This document shows, piece after piece, positions 45,248 to 53,970 of a DNA stretch of 64,000 bases. The DNA lies in contig NZ_CP022540.1 in NCBI RefSeq assembly GCF_002237555.1, positions 1,558,501 through 1,622,500 on the forward strand, in the 5' to 3' direction. The translations under genes and the position numbers were made by a program. Position 1 is the stretch's first letter. Every line of letters begins with the position of its first letter. Below the pieces are notes generated by a model. That model was given only the letters and a program-made list of their open reading frames with translations. It was not told the origin of the DNA and did no database searches. The DNA is from Antarctobacter heliothermus (GTDB lineage: Bacteria > Pseudomonadota > Alphaproteobacteria > Rhodobacterales > Rhodobacteraceae).

Positions 45248-46283
45248 CACCTACCAGCCAACCCCGGACACCGGCGGCCCGGCGCAACCGCTGATCCGCG
45301 TGACTGGCTTGCAAAAATACTTTCCCATTCGTGGCGGTATTCTTGGCCGCACGCAGGCCAAGGTGCAGGCCGTTGATGGCGTGTCCTTTGAGGTCAAAAA
45401 GGGTGAGACGCTTGGCATTGTCGGGGAATCCGGCTGCGGCAAGTCCACCACCGCCAAGCTGCTGATCGGGCTTGTGGAAAAGGACAAGGGCGAGATCGTC
45501 TTTGACGGTCATGCGCTGGGAGAACGCCTGTCGCTGAAGGATCTGCGCCGGGGTGTGCAGATGGTGTTTCAAGACAGCTATGCCACCCTGAACCCGCGCC
45601 TGACGATCCTCGATTCCGTGGCCTTCGGGGCAAAGGTGCAGGGGTTGGACAACCCCGAGGAACTGGCCCGCAAGATGATGGACCGCGTCGGTCTGGACCC
45701 CGACCGATTTGCCCACCGCTATCCGCATGAACTGTCCGGGGGACAGCGGCAGCGGGTGAACATCGCCCGCGCACTTGCCATGTCACCGCGTCTGGTGGTG
45801 CTGGATGAGGCGGTGTCCGCGCTGGACAAATCGGTCGAGGCGCAGGTTCTGAACCTGCTCAACGACCTGCGCGCCGAATTTGGCCTGACTTATGTGTTCA
45901 TCAGCCATGACCTGAACGTGGTGCGTTATATCTCTGACCGGATTCTGGTGATGTATCTGGGTGAGGTGGTCGAGGTCGCGCCGGTGGACAGCATCTGGCA
46001 AGAGCAGGCGCATCCCTACACGCGCTCGCTGTTCTCGGCGATGCCGTCGATGGACCCGGACAATCGGACCAAGGAACCACCTTTGGCGGGCGATCCGCCG
46101 AACCCGATCAATCCGCCTTCGGGTTGCCGGTTCCACACCCGCTGCCGCTTTGCCAGCGCGGTCTGCAAGGAGGCCGTGCCGAAGCTATCGGGGCTGGCGC
46201 GTAACGGCGATCACATGGTGGCTTGCCATCTGCATGATGCGCAATCCGGCCATCCCAAGGCGGGGCAGGGGGTTCCAGAATGA
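45234..46283 (+). CDS. ABC transporter ATP-binding protein (DppF/OppF type)
   Basis: A 349-residue nucleotide-binding subunit. Walker A GESGCGKST, Q loop MVFQDSYATLNPR, signature LSGGQRQRVNIARAL, Walker B LVVLDEAVSALD, H loop ISHDLNV. The C-terminus has the oligopeptide-type extension with cysteines in GCRFHTRCRFASAVCKEA, which in DppF/OppF-like ATPases may bind an Fe-S cluster. Starts with a 14-nt overlap with the permease gene. Confidence 0.92.
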   Translation: MSVTDTYQPTPDTGGPAQPLIRVTGLQKYFPIRGGILGRTQAKVQAVDGVSFEVKKGETLGIVGESGCGKSTTAKLLIGLVEKDKGEIVFDGHALGERLSLKDLRRGVQMVFQDSYATLNPRLTILDSVAFGAKVQGLDNPEELARKMMDRVGLDPDRFAHRYPHELSGGQRQRVNIARALAMSPRLVVLDEAVSALDKSVEAQVLNLLNDLRAEFGLTYVFISHDLNVVRYISDRILVMYLGEVVEVAPVDSIWQEQAHPYTRSLFSAMPSMDPDNRTKEPPLAGDPPNPINPPSGCRFHTRCRFASAVCKEAVPKLSGLARNGDHMVACHLHDAQSGHPKAGQGVPE

Positions 46284-47257
46284 CCAAGCTGCTTGAGATG
46301 AAGAACCTTAACGTGCGCTTCAAAGGCAAGCGCACGGTTCACGCCATCAATGACGTGTCGCTGTCAATGGAGCAGGGTGAGACGCTGGCGCTGTTGGGCG
46401 AAAGCGGGTCGGGAAAATCCGTAACGCTGAAGACACTGCTTGGGCTGCTGCCGCCGAAACGGTCGCAGATCGACGGTTCGATCCATGTCAACGGTGTCGA
46501 CATCATGTCCCTGCGCGGCAAGGCGCTGCAACGCTATCGCGGCGGTGAGGTGTCGATGGTGTTTCAGGAACCGGCGCTGGCACTGGACCCGGTGTATACC
46601 ATCGGTCACCAAATCGCGGAATCCGTCATGCGGCACAAGGGCGTGGACAAGGCCAATGCCATGTCAACCGCGCTGGACATGCTGGACCGGGTGCGCATCC
46701 CGTCCGCCAACCGGCGGCTGCATAACTATCCGCACGAACTGTCTGGCGGAATGCGTCAGCGGGTGATGATCGCACTGGCGCTGGCCTGCCGCCCGCGCTT
46801 GCTGCTGGCGGATGAACCGACAACCGCGCTGGATGCGACGGTGCAGATCCAGATCCTGCTGTTGCTGCGTGAGTTGCAAAAGGAATTCGGCATGGGGGTG
46901 ATCTTTGTCACCCATGACATCGGCGTGGCCGTGGAAATCTCTGAGAGGATCGCCGTGATGTACGCGGGCCAGATCATCGAAGAGGGGACCACGCACGAGA
47001 TCATCCGAGACGCCCGTCACCCCTATACCCAAGGGCTGCTGGCCGCGAACCTGCACGATGTGGCACGCGGCGACCGGCTGTCCGCGATCCCCGGCGCGCC
47101 GCCCGCGCTGGAGGTGCGGCCTGATAGCTGCCCCTTTGCGCCGCGCTGCCCCGTGGCGATGCCCGACTGTCGCGCCGACCTGCCGCCGATGTTGGCCCCC
47201 GGCGACCGCCGCCGCGTGGCCTGTCTGCGTGCCGCCCAACCCATAGCTGCCGAGTGA
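46280..47257 (+). CDS. ABC transporter ATP-binding protein (DppD/OppD type)
   Basis: A 325-residue second nucleotide-binding subunit. Walker A GESGSGKSVTLKTLLG, signature LSGGMRQRVMIALAL, Walker B LLADEPTTALD, H loop VTHDIGV, and the C-terminal PDSCPFAPRCPVAMPDC cysteine cluster of the Opp/Dpp family. ATGA-coupled to the previous ATPase. With it drives uptake of the substrate bound by the periplasmic protein. Confidence 0.92.
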   Translation: MTKLLEMKNLNVRFKGKRTVHAINDVSLSMEQGETLALLGESGSGKSVTLKTLLGLLPPKRSQIDGSIHVNGVDIMSLRGKALQRYRGGEVSMVFQEPALALDPVYTIGHQIAESVMRHKGVDKANAMSTALDMLDRVRIPSANRRLHNYPHELSGGMRQRVMIALALACRPRLLLADEPTTALDATVQIQILLLLRELQKEFGMGVIFVTHDIGVAVEISERIAVMYAGQIIEEGTTHEIIRDARHPYTQGLLAANLHDVARGDRLSAIPGAPPALEVRPDSCPFAPRCPVAMPDCRADLPPMLAPGDRRRVACLRAAQPIAAE

Positions 47258-47261
47258 GCCG

Positions 47262-48434
47262 ATGCTGATCGACAAAGACCCCTATCATTGTTTCATGCCT
47301 TATCCGCCGATCGCGGTGCCGAATGGCGACGGCCCGCTGAGCGGCCTGCGTCTGGCGGTCAAGGATATCTACGACGTCGCCGGATATCGCACGGGCAATG
47401 GAAATCCGTTGGCCTTGGCCATGTCCGAGGTCAAGGACAGCACCTGCCCCGCCGCGCAAGCGCTGCTGGATGCGGGCGCCGCGTTTGTGGGCAAGACACA
47501 TACGGATGAACTGGCTTGGTCGATGTACGGGATGAACGCGCATTTCGGCTATGTGCAGAACCCGGCCGCACCCGGACGGATCACTGGTGGGTCTTCGTCG
47601 GGGTCTGCGGCGGCGGTGGCGGGTGGCTTGGCCGACATCGCGATCGGGTCGGACACCGGCGGATCGGTGCGCGCGCCGGCCAGTTTCTGCGGGATCTGGG
47701 GCCTGCGCCCGACACACGGTCGGATTCCACTCGACGGCGTGATGGAGCTTGCCCCCAGTTATGACACCTGTGGGCTGTTTGCGCGCGACGGTGAGACGCT
47801 GCTGCGAGCGCATTCGGTGTTGCAAAGCGATGACGCGCCCTTGCCCGACATCCCACGCCTGCTGTGGCCGGTCGAGATGATGGATCAACTGGGAGAGGCG
47901 CAGCGCGCGGTCTGCGACGCAGGCTTTGCCGAGTTGGGCGCCGCGCCGTTGGTCGGGCTGTATGCGCAGGGGGTCGACACCGTTTATCAGACCTTTCTGA
48001 CCACCATGGGCGCGGATGCCAAAAAGCATATCGTGCCTTACATCCGCCAGTCCGGGATGCCGTTGGTGCGAGGCATCGACGGGCGCGCCGCTGCCGCCGA
48101 GGCGCTGACCGAGGATGAGATTGCCCCCGCCTGCGCGGCCCGCGCCGCGTTCACCGCGCATGTGGACGCGCTTTTGGGGACGGACGGCGTGATCCTTGCG
48201 CCGGTGGTGCATGACGCGCCGTTCCGATTTGACGCACCGGTCGAGGTTTTCGACGACTTCCGCCATGTCTCGCAAAGGCTGCTTTGCGTAGCGGGTCTGG
48301 CGGGCTTGCCCCAAGTGGTCTTTCCTGCGGGCAAGGTCGATGGCGCGCCTTACGGGCTGTCGCTGATCGGGCCGCGCGGGTCCGACCTGTCGCTGATCCG
48401 CCTTGCCATGACATTGCAAAAGGACGTCGAATGA
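47262..48434 (+). CDS. Amidase (second amidase-signature enzyme)
   Basis: A 390-residue amidase-signature enzyme, shorter than the first one in the cluster. Lys is in LRLAVKDIYDVAGYRTG; Ser residues in TGGSSSGSAAAVAGG and the nucleophile in GSDTGGSVRAPASFCGIWGLRPTHG. It lies 4 bp past the ABC ATPase and its TGA overlaps the RidA ATG. Being cotranscribed with an importer suggests it hydrolyses the imported compound. Substrate not assigned. It is only distantly related to the first amidase. Confidence 0.92.
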   Translation: MLIDKDPYHCFMPYPPIAVPNGDGPLSGLRLAVKDIYDVAGYRTGNGNPLALAMSEVKDSTCPAAQALLDAGAAFVGKTHTDELAWSMYGMNAHFGYVQNPAAPGRITGGSSSGSAAAVAGGLADIAIGSDTGGSVRAPASFCGIWGLRPTHGRIPLDGVMELAPSYDTCGLFARDGETLLRAHSVLQSDDAPLPDIPRLLWPVEMMDQLGEAQRAVCDAGFAELGAAPLVGLYAQGVDTVYQTFLTTMGADAKKHIVPYIRQSGMPLVRGIDGRAAAAEALTEDEIAPACAARAAFTAHVDALLGTDGVILAPVVHDAPFRFDAPVEVFDDFRHVSQRLLCVAGLAGLPQVVFPAGKVDGAPYGLSLIGPRGSDLSLIRLAMTLQKDVE

Positions 48435-48895
48435 CCTGCGCTATCGAAGAAAAGCTGGCCGGTATGGGCCTGTCCCTGCCGCCATCGGCGCCGTCGCGGG
48501 CGCTGTATCTGCACGGCAAGATCACCGGCAAGACGCTGTTCCTATCGGGGCATATTTGCGAATGGGAAGGCGTGCCAAAGTACTTTGGCCCGATGACGCC
48601 CACGTCGGATATCGAACAGGGCTATGCAGCGGCGCAGATGTGCGCGCTGAACCTGCTCTACAATATCAAGGCGGTCACCGGGTCGCTGTCCTCTGTCGCA
48701 CAGGTCGTCAAACTAAATGGGTATGTCGCTGCGACCCCGGATTTCGGCAAGGGGCCCGCGGTGGTCAACGGGGCATCACAGCTTTTCATGGATCTCTACG
48801 GAGAAGCGGGTCGCCACGCCCGCACCGCTGTCAACGTCTCTTCCTTGCCGGAACTGGCGCTGGTCGAGGTCGAGGCGGTCGTGGAACTACACTAA
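48431..48895 (+). CDS. RidA/YjgF-like imine deaminase family protein
   Basis: A 154-residue protein of the larger RidA-like subfamily: EEKLAGMGLSLPPSA, HGKITGKTLFLSGHICEWEG, YAAAQMCALNLLYNIKAVTGSLSSVAQVVKLNGYVAATPDF, and NVSSLPELALVEVEAVVEL. RidA proteins hydrolyse reactive enamine/imine intermediates; RutC in the pyrimidine Rut pathway is a member. The usual active-site Arg of RidA is replaced by Asn/Val region (TAVNVSSLP vs. RxxVxxLP), so activity is uncertain. ATGA-coupled to the amidase. Its stop overlaps the convergent next gene. Confidence 0.85.
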   Translation: MTCAIEEKLAGMGLSLPPSAPSRALYLHGKITGKTLFLSGHICEWEGVPKYFGPMTPTSDIEQGYAAAQMCALNLLYNIKAVTGSLSSVAQVVKLNGYVAATPDFGKGPAVVNGASQLFMDLYGEAGRHARTAVNVSSLPELALVEVEAVVELH

Positions 48896-49812
48896 CCCTC
48901 TGTCCGGGTCAGCAAGCCGTAGTCGCCGGGCTGGCGGTGCTGGGCAAAATCAAACACGTTGCGCCGAATTTCGGCGCAACGATCTAGGTCAACGCGCGCG
49001 GTGATGACCTCATCCGCCACGGTGGCGGCGCGGGCAAGGATCTCTCCGGTGGGCGCGACAATGCAACTGCCGCCGATCAGGTCACAGCCCTCTTCACGAC
49101 CGGCCTTGGCGGCCGCGATCACCCACATGCCGTTCTGATAGGCCCCTGCCTGCAACGACAATTCATTGTGGAAGTACTGCAAGTGGTCGTGCTCCGGCGC
49201 AGGCGGATAGTGCAGCGGCGTGTTATAGCCCAGCATGACCATCTCCGCCCCGCCCAGTCCCAGCATCCGCCATGTCTCGGGCCAGCGGCGGTCATTGCAG
49301 ATGCACATGCCCAGTTTGCCGCCCGCGCCGTCGAAGACCGGAAAGCCCAGATCGCCCTTTTCGAAATAGCGCTTTTCCAGATGCTGGCAGGGGCGCCACG
49401 TTTGATGGTCTGCATGTCCGGGCAAGTGTATCTTGCGATATTTGCCAGTCACTTGTCCGCCTTCGACAAAAATCGCAGTATTGAAATAGCGGCCATCGGA
49501 CGTTTTTTCCGCGTACCCGAGGTGAAATGCGATGTTCAGGTCGCGGCCCAGATCAAACAGCGGCTGCACCACCGGGTTCGGCATGGCCGTTTCAAACCAT
49601 GGATCAAACTCGGCAGCGTCCTCCATGAACCAACGGGGAAAGAAGGTGGTCAGCGCCAGTTCGGGAAAGACCACGACCCGCGCGCCTTGTTCATGTGCGC
49701 ATCGCATCAAACCGCACAGTCGGGCGACCACCGCTGCACGCGGCTCATTGCGGGCAATGGGCCCCAGTTGTGCGGCGGCAGTGATGAAGCTTCGGTCCGT
49801 CGTGGGTGTCAT
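48892..49812 (-). CDS. N-carbamoyl-D-amino-acid hydrolase-like nitrilase-superfamily enzyme
   Basis: A 306-residue carbon-nitrogen hydrolase. The Glu-Lys-Cys triad is intact: Glu51 in VVFPELALTTFF, Lys127 in GKYRKIHLPG and Cys172 in MCICNDRRWPE. The segments HADHQTWRPCQHLEKRYFEKGDLGF, GYNTPLHYPPAPEHDHLQYFHNELSLQAGAYQNG and the overall length match N-carbamoyl-D-amino-acid amidohydrolases, which release ammonia and CO2 from N-carbamoyl amino acids, the last step of hydantoin use. I start at ATG 49812 (MTPTTDRSF). It is on the opposite strand from the ABC operon, and its stop overlaps the RidA stop by 4 nt. Confidence 0.9.
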   Translation of the reverse strand: MTPTTDRSFITAAAQLGPIARNEPRAAVVARLCGLMRCAHEQGARVVVFPELALTTFFPRWFMEDAAEFDPWFETAMPNPVVQPLFDLGRDLNIAFHLGYAEKTSDGRYFNTAIFVEGGQVTGKYRKIHLPGHADHQTWRPCQHLEKRYFEKGDLGFPVFDGAGGKLGMCICNDRRWPETWRMLGLGGAEMVMLGYNTPLHYPPAPEHDHLQYFHNELSLQAGAYQNGMWVIAAAKAGREEGCDLIGGSCIVAPTGEILARAATVADEVITARVDLDRCAEIRRNVFDFAQHRQPGDYGLLTRTEG

Positions 49813-50024
49813 TGCGGGTACCTTTTGGGTGAAAGCCCGGACAACGAAACCGAAATGCACACGACTGTCAGGCAAAAACCGCCGCGATGTGGCGGAACGT
49901 CGGCATGCGGCCCCGGACATGCCTGCGAATGCGGCGTTCGCCGGGGGCCGCTGTGACCCGGTGATGGGGTGTCGCCGCATCGCCTCAACGATTCGTGCGA
50001 CGTCTGGGGTTCTTTGAGGGTGTT

Positions 50025-50378
50025 TCAGCTTCCTCTGTATGTTGCGTATCCGAAGGGGGAGAGGAGGAGGGGGACGTGGTAGTGTGTTGGGTGTGACATG
50101 CCAAATCGGATCGGGATGATGTCCAGGAACCGGGGGTCTTCGGGTGGGGTGCCGCAGGCGTCGAGGTAGGCTCCGGCGTGAAAGACCAGCTCGTAGGTGC
50201 CGGTTTCGAACTGGTCTGCGGGCAGGATCTGTGCGTCGGTGCGGCCATCGGCATTGGTGATCACTGTCCGGAGCAGGCTGCGGGTGTCGCCGTCGATGCG
50301 CAGCAGGTCGATGCGCATGCCCTGCGCCGGGCAGCCGCGTGCGGTGTCAAGAACATGGGTGGTGAGATAGCCGGTCAT
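50025..50378 (-). CDS. uraH: 5-hydroxyisourate hydrolase (transthyretin-like)
   Basis: A 117-residue HIU hydrolase. It has [24 protein letters not shown] with His and Arg of the active site, [38 protein letters not shown] with the C-terminal YRGS signature. It converts 5-hydroxyisourate to OHCU after urate oxidation. Divergent from puuE-uraD. Confidence 0.95.
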   Translation of the reverse strand: MTGYLTTHVLDTARGCPAQGMRIDLLRIDGDTRSLLRTVITNADGRTDAQILPADQFETGTYELVFHAGAYLDACGTPPEDPRFLDIIPIRFGMSHPTHYHVPLLLSPFGYATYRGS

Positions 50379-50461
50379 GGTGTGCGTCTCCTCAGATCAT
50401 GTGCAGTCTTAGGCCAACTGCGCTGGCAGAGACAAAGCCGGTCTGCCCGAATGGTCCTTTT

Positions 50462-50479
50462 TGTTTTTCTTGAAAAACA
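50462..50479. promoter_or_regulatory. 18-bp palindrome in the uraH/puuE gap
   Basis: TGTTTTTCTTGAAAAACA has perfect 8-bp arms around a TT centre. A related copy is the inverted repeat TTTTTCTTGAA (50464-50474) with TTCAAGAAAAA (50507-50517), an exact 11-bp inverted match 32 nt apart. The second arm overlaps the ribosome-binding-site region of puuE. These look like paired sites for a purine-catabolism regulator. Confidence 0.6.
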
Positions 50480-50527
50480 GTGAGGATTTTCTGGTTTATT
50501 CATGAGTTCAAGAAAAAGGATACACCT

Positions 50528-51940
50528 GTGACACGTTACCCACGAGACATGATCGGCTATGGTGCCCAGGCCCCGGCGGCGGCCTGGCCGGGGGGCGCCC
50601 GGATCGCGGTTCAGATCGTTCTGAACTACGAGGAGGGCAGCGAAAACAACATCCTGCATGGCGACGCGGCATCCGAGGCGTTCCTGTCAGAGATCACCGG
50701 CGCGCAGCCCTGGCCGGGGCAGCGGCACTGGAACATGGAATCGCTGTATGACTACGGCGCGCGGGCCGGGTTCTGGCGTCTGCACCGGCTGCTGGGCGAT
50801 CTGCCGATCACGGTGTTCGGCGTGGCCAGCGCACTGGCGCGGTCGCCGGATCAGGTGCGGGCGATGCAGGGCGCGGGCTGGGAGATTGCCAGCCACGGGC
50901 TGAAATGGGTCGAACACAAGGACATGTCGGCCGAGCAGGAGCGCGCGCAGATCCACGAGGCGATCCGCCTGCACACAGAGGTGACCGGCAGCGCGCCGCG
51001 CGGCTGGTACACCGGGCGCTGTTCGATGAATACGGTCGATCTGGCGGCAGAGGCGGGCGATTTTGCCTATATTTCGGACAGCTATGCGGATGATCTGCCC
51101 TATTGGGCCCGCGCGGGGGGCAAGGACCAACTGATCGTGCCCTATACGATGGACTGCAACGACATGCGTTTTGCGATCCAGGCGGGGTTCACCAATGGCG
51201 ACCAGTTCGAAAGCTATCTGCGTGACAGTTTCGACATGCTGTATGCCGAAGGGCAGGCGGGCGCGCCGCGGATGCTGTCGATCGGGCTGCATTGCCGCAT
51301 CGCGGGCCGGCCGGGGCGGGCGATGGCGCTGAAGCGCGCGCTGGACCATATGCAGGGCCATGAGGGCGTCTGGTTCGCCACCCGCGAACAGATTGCTGAT
51401 CATTGGGCGCAGGCGCACCCGCCGGTGCCGCGCGCGCGGCCCTCAACGATGGATAAGGTGCGCTTTGTCGCCGAATTCGGCGGTGTGTTCGAACACAGCC
51501 CGTGGATCGCCGAAGGCGCGCACGATCTGGAACTGGGGCCTGCGCATGACACGGCGACAGGGGTGCATTCGGCGCTGGCGCGGGTGTTCCGCTCTGCCAG
51601 CGAGGAGCGGCGGCTGGGCGTGCTGACGGCGCACCCGGATCTGGCGGGCAAGCTGGCGGCGGCGGGACAGCTGACCGCCGAGAGCACGGCGGAACAGGCG
51701 GGCGCGGGGCTGGACCTGCTGACCGACGATGAGCGCGACAGCTTTACCCAACTGAACGACGCCTATACCGCCCGGTTCGGCTTTCCCTTCATCATTGCGG
51801 TGCGCGACCACACCAAGGCGTCGATCATGGCGGCGTTCCAGCAGCGGCTGGCCAACAGCCGCGACGCGGAGTTCGCCGAGGCCTGCCGTCAGGTCGAACG
51901 CATCGCCGAGGTGCGGCTGATCGAAAAGCTGGGCGCATGA
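50528..51940 (+). CDS. puuE-uraD: PuuE allantoinase fused to UraD OHCU decarboxylase
   Basis: A 470-residue bifunctional protein. Residues 1-300 are a polysaccharide-deacetylase-fold cofactor-light allantoinase (PuuE): VQIVLNYEEGSENNILHGD, NMESLYDYGARAGFWRLHRLL, EIASHGLKWVEHKDMS, GWYTGRCSMNT, SIGLHCRIAGRPGRA. Residues 310-470 are UraD: VAEFGGVFEHSPWIAEGA, LTAHPDLAGKL with the conserved His, LNDAYTARFGFPFIIAVRDH and RLANSRDAEFAEACRQVERIAEVRL. UraD makes S-allantoin from OHCU, and PuuE opens it to allantoate. Start GTG 50528, with AAAGGA about 7 nt upstream. The stop overlaps allA by ATGA. Confidence 0.94.
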   Translation: MTRYPRDMIGYGAQAPAAAWPGGARIAVQIVLNYEEGSENNILHGDAASEAFLSEITGAQPWPGQRHWNMESLYDYGARAGFWRLHRLLGDLPITVFGVASALARSPDQVRAMQGAGWEIASHGLKWVEHKDMSAEQERAQIHEAIRLHTEVTGSAPRGWYTGRCSMNTVDLAAEAGDFAYISDSYADDLPYWARAGGKDQLIVPYTMDCNDMRFAIQAGFTNGDQFESYLRDSFDMLYAEGQAGAPRMLSIGLHCRIAGRPGRAMALKRALDHMQGHEGVWFATREQIADHWAQAHPPVPRARPSTMDKVRFVAEFGGVFEHSPWIAEGAHDLELGPAHDTATGVHSALARVFRSASEERRLGVLTAHPDLAGKLAAAGQLTAESTAEQAGAGLDLLTDDERDSFTQLNDAYTARFGFPFIIAVRDHTKASIMAAFQQRLANSRDAEFAEACRQVERIAEVRLIEKLGA

Positions 51941-52422
51941 GCGCGCGCATCCCGGTACAGCCGCTGACGGCGCAGGGGTTTGCCCCCTTTGGCGATGTGC
52001 TGGATGTCAGCGGCGATGCGGATAAGATCATCAATCAGGGCCTGTGCGGGCGCTATCACGACCGCGCGGCGCTGGAGTTTGTCGAGGGCCGCGCCGGGAT
52101 CAGCCTGTTCAAGGCAGAGCCGCGCGCGCTGCCACTGAGGCTGGACATGATGGAGCGTCACCCGGACGGCAGTCAGGCGTTCCTGCCAATGAGCCTGGAC
52201 CCGTTTCTGGTCATCGTGGCGCCGGATCAGGGCGGTGCGCCGGGGCAGCCCATCGCCTTTATGACCGCGCCGGGGCAGGGGGTGAACTATCACCGGGGCG
52301 TCTGGCACGGGGTGCTGACGCCGCTGCATGCGCCGGGGCTGTTTGCGGTGGTCGACCGGATCGGCGCGGGCGCCAACCTGCAAGAGCATTTTTTCGACAC
52401 GCCCTATCACATCGAAGGATAA
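51937..52422 (+). CDS. allA: Ureidoglycolate lyase
   Basis: A 161-residue AllA-family cupin-like enzyme that splits ureidoglycolate into glyoxylate and urea. Motifs: VQPLTAQGFAPFGDVLDV, LFKAEPRALPLRLDMMERHPDGSQAFLPM, PFLVIVAPDQGG, FMTAPGQGVNYHRGVWHGVLTPL, and DRIGAGANLQEHFF. Coupled to puuE-uraD, followed 55 bp later by the permease. Confidence 0.93.
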   Translation: MSARIPVQPLTAQGFAPFGDVLDVSGDADKIINQGLCGRYHDRAALEFVEGRAGISLFKAEPRALPLRLDMMERHPDGSQAFLPMSLDPFLVIVAPDQGGAPGQPIAFMTAPGQGVNYHRGVWHGVLTPLHAPGLFAVVDRIGAGANLQEHFFDTPYHIEG

Positions 52423-52477
52423 GACCGCGCCGCGCAAGACCGGCGGGTGCGGAAGGACACATCAGAGGGGACTGGAA

Positions 52478-53902
52478 ATGGCTGACACAAGCATCGGAAC
52501 GCCAGAGCAACTGCGCGATCCGGATTACACACCGCCGCTGATCAAGGCGGTGCCGCTGGGCATCCAGCACGTTCTGGCGATGTTCGTCTCGAACGTCACT
52601 CCGGCGATCATCGTCTGCGGCGCGGCGGGGTTCGGCTTTGGCTCGAACTCACCCGACTTTCCGCAGATGATCTACATGATCCAGATGTCGATGTTCTTTG
52701 CCGGCATCGCGACGCTGTTCCAGAGCATCGGTGTCGGTCCGGTGGGGGCGCGGCTGCCGATCGTGCAGGGCACCTCGTTTGCCTTTATCCCGATCATGAT
52801 CCCGCTGGTGGCGGGCAAGGGCGTGGATGCCATTGCGGTGCTGATGGGCGGCATCCTTGTGGGCGGTCTGTTCCACGCGGTCCTTGGCCTGTTCATCGGC
52901 AAGATCCGCTTTGCGTTGCCGCCGCTGGTGACGGGGCTGGTGGTGACGATGATCGGCCTCGCGCTGGTCAAGGTCGGCATCCAGTACGCCGCCGGGGGCG
53001 TGCCTGCGATTGGCACGCCGGAATACGGCTCGGGGCTGAACTGGCTGATGGCCGGGACGGTGATCCTTGTGACGCTGGGGCTGAAGTTCTTTGCCCGCGG
53101 GATGCTGTCGGTCTCGGCGGTGCTGATCGGCCTGCTGGTCGGCTATGGGCTGGCTTTTGTGTTGGGTCAGGTGAACCTTGGCAATGTCGGCCGCGCGTCC
53201 AGCTTTGCACTGCCCAACCCGTTGCATTTTGGGCTGGAGTTCTCGGTCGCGGCGATTGTCGGCTTTTGCGCCATGTCCTTTGTGTCGGCGGTGGAAACCG
53301 TCGGCGACGTGTCGGGTATCACCAAGGGCGGCGCGGGGCGTGAGGCGACGGACAAAGAGATCCAGGGCGCGACCTTTGCCGACGGTATCGGCACGGCAAT
53401 CTCTGGCCTGTTCGGCGCGTTGCCCAACACCTCGTTCAGCCAGAACGTCGGGCTGATCGCGATGACCGGCGTGATGAGCCGCCATGTGGTGACCATCGGC
53501 GCGGTGTTCCTGATCCTGTGCGGACTGGTGCCCAAGATCGGCGCGATCATCTCCTCGATCCCGATCGAAGTGCTGGGCGGCGGTGTGATCGTGATGTTCG
53601 GCATGGTCGTGGCGGCCGGTATCTCGATGCTGTCGGACGTGACCTGGAACCGCCGCAACATGGTGATCTTTGCGATTGCGCTGTCGCTGGGCCTTGGCCT
53701 GCAACTGGAGCCGGGGGCGCTGCAATACCTGCCCGGCACGATCAAGGTGCTGGCGACATCCGGCATCCTGCCCGCCGCCGTGATCGCCATCGTGCTGAAC
53801 CTGGTGCTGCCCGAAGACCTGTCCGACGAGTCCACCGAAGAAGTCTCTGGCGGCATGGCCGGACATGGCAAAGGGTCGTTGGGGCAGAGCGATCACGGGT
53901 AA
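52478..53902 (+). CDS. NCS2 uracil/xanthine permease family transporter
   Basis: A 474-residue inner-membrane transporter of the NCS2 family with about 12-14 hydrophobic segments. It has LGIQHVLAMFVSNVTPAIIV, VQGTSFAFIPIM, SFVSAVETVGDVSGITKG and SQNVGLIAMTGVMSRHVV, typical of xanthine or uric-acid carriers. ATG 52478 has GGGGACTGG purine sequence upstream. Fits uptake of xanthine, urate or related purine in the purine locus; specificity is inferred only. Confidence 0.9.
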   Translation: MADTSIGTPEQLRDPDYTPPLIKAVPLGIQHVLAMFVSNVTPAIIVCGAAGFGFGSNSPDFPQMIYMIQMSMFFAGIATLFQSIGVGPVGARLPIVQGTSFAFIPIMIPLVAGKGVDAIAVLMGGILVGGLFHAVLGLFIGKIRFALPPLVTGLVVTMIGLALVKVGIQYAAGGVPAIGTPEYGSGLNWLMAGTVILVTLGLKFFARGMLSVSAVLIGLLVGYGLAFVLGQVNLGNVGRASSFALPNPLHFGLEFSVAAIVGFCAMSFVSAVETVGDVSGITKGGAGREATDKEIQGATFADGIGTAISGLFGALPNTSFSQNVGLIAMTGVMSRHVVTIGAVFLILCGLVPKIGAIISSIPIEVLGGGVIVMFGMVVAAGISMLSDVTWNRRNMVIFAIALSLGLGLQLEPGALQYLPGTIKVLATSGILPAAVIAIVLNLVLPEDLSDESTEEVSGGMAGHGKGSLGQSDHG

Positions 53903-53925
53903 GGTCGACCTTTAAGCAAATTTTG

Positions 53926-53956
53926 AAAGCGGCGTGCCGAGGCACGCCGCTTTTTT
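53926..53956 (+). terminator. Strong bidirectional terminator
   Basis: AAAGCGGCGTGCC and GGCACGCCGCTTT form a perfect 13-bp stem with a 2-nt GA loop, followed by a TTTTTT run on the plus strand. The minus strand also ends in a T-rich tract. It separates the permease from guaD, which is convergent. Confidence 0.9.
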
Positions 53957-53970
53957 CTGTTGGGGCTGTC

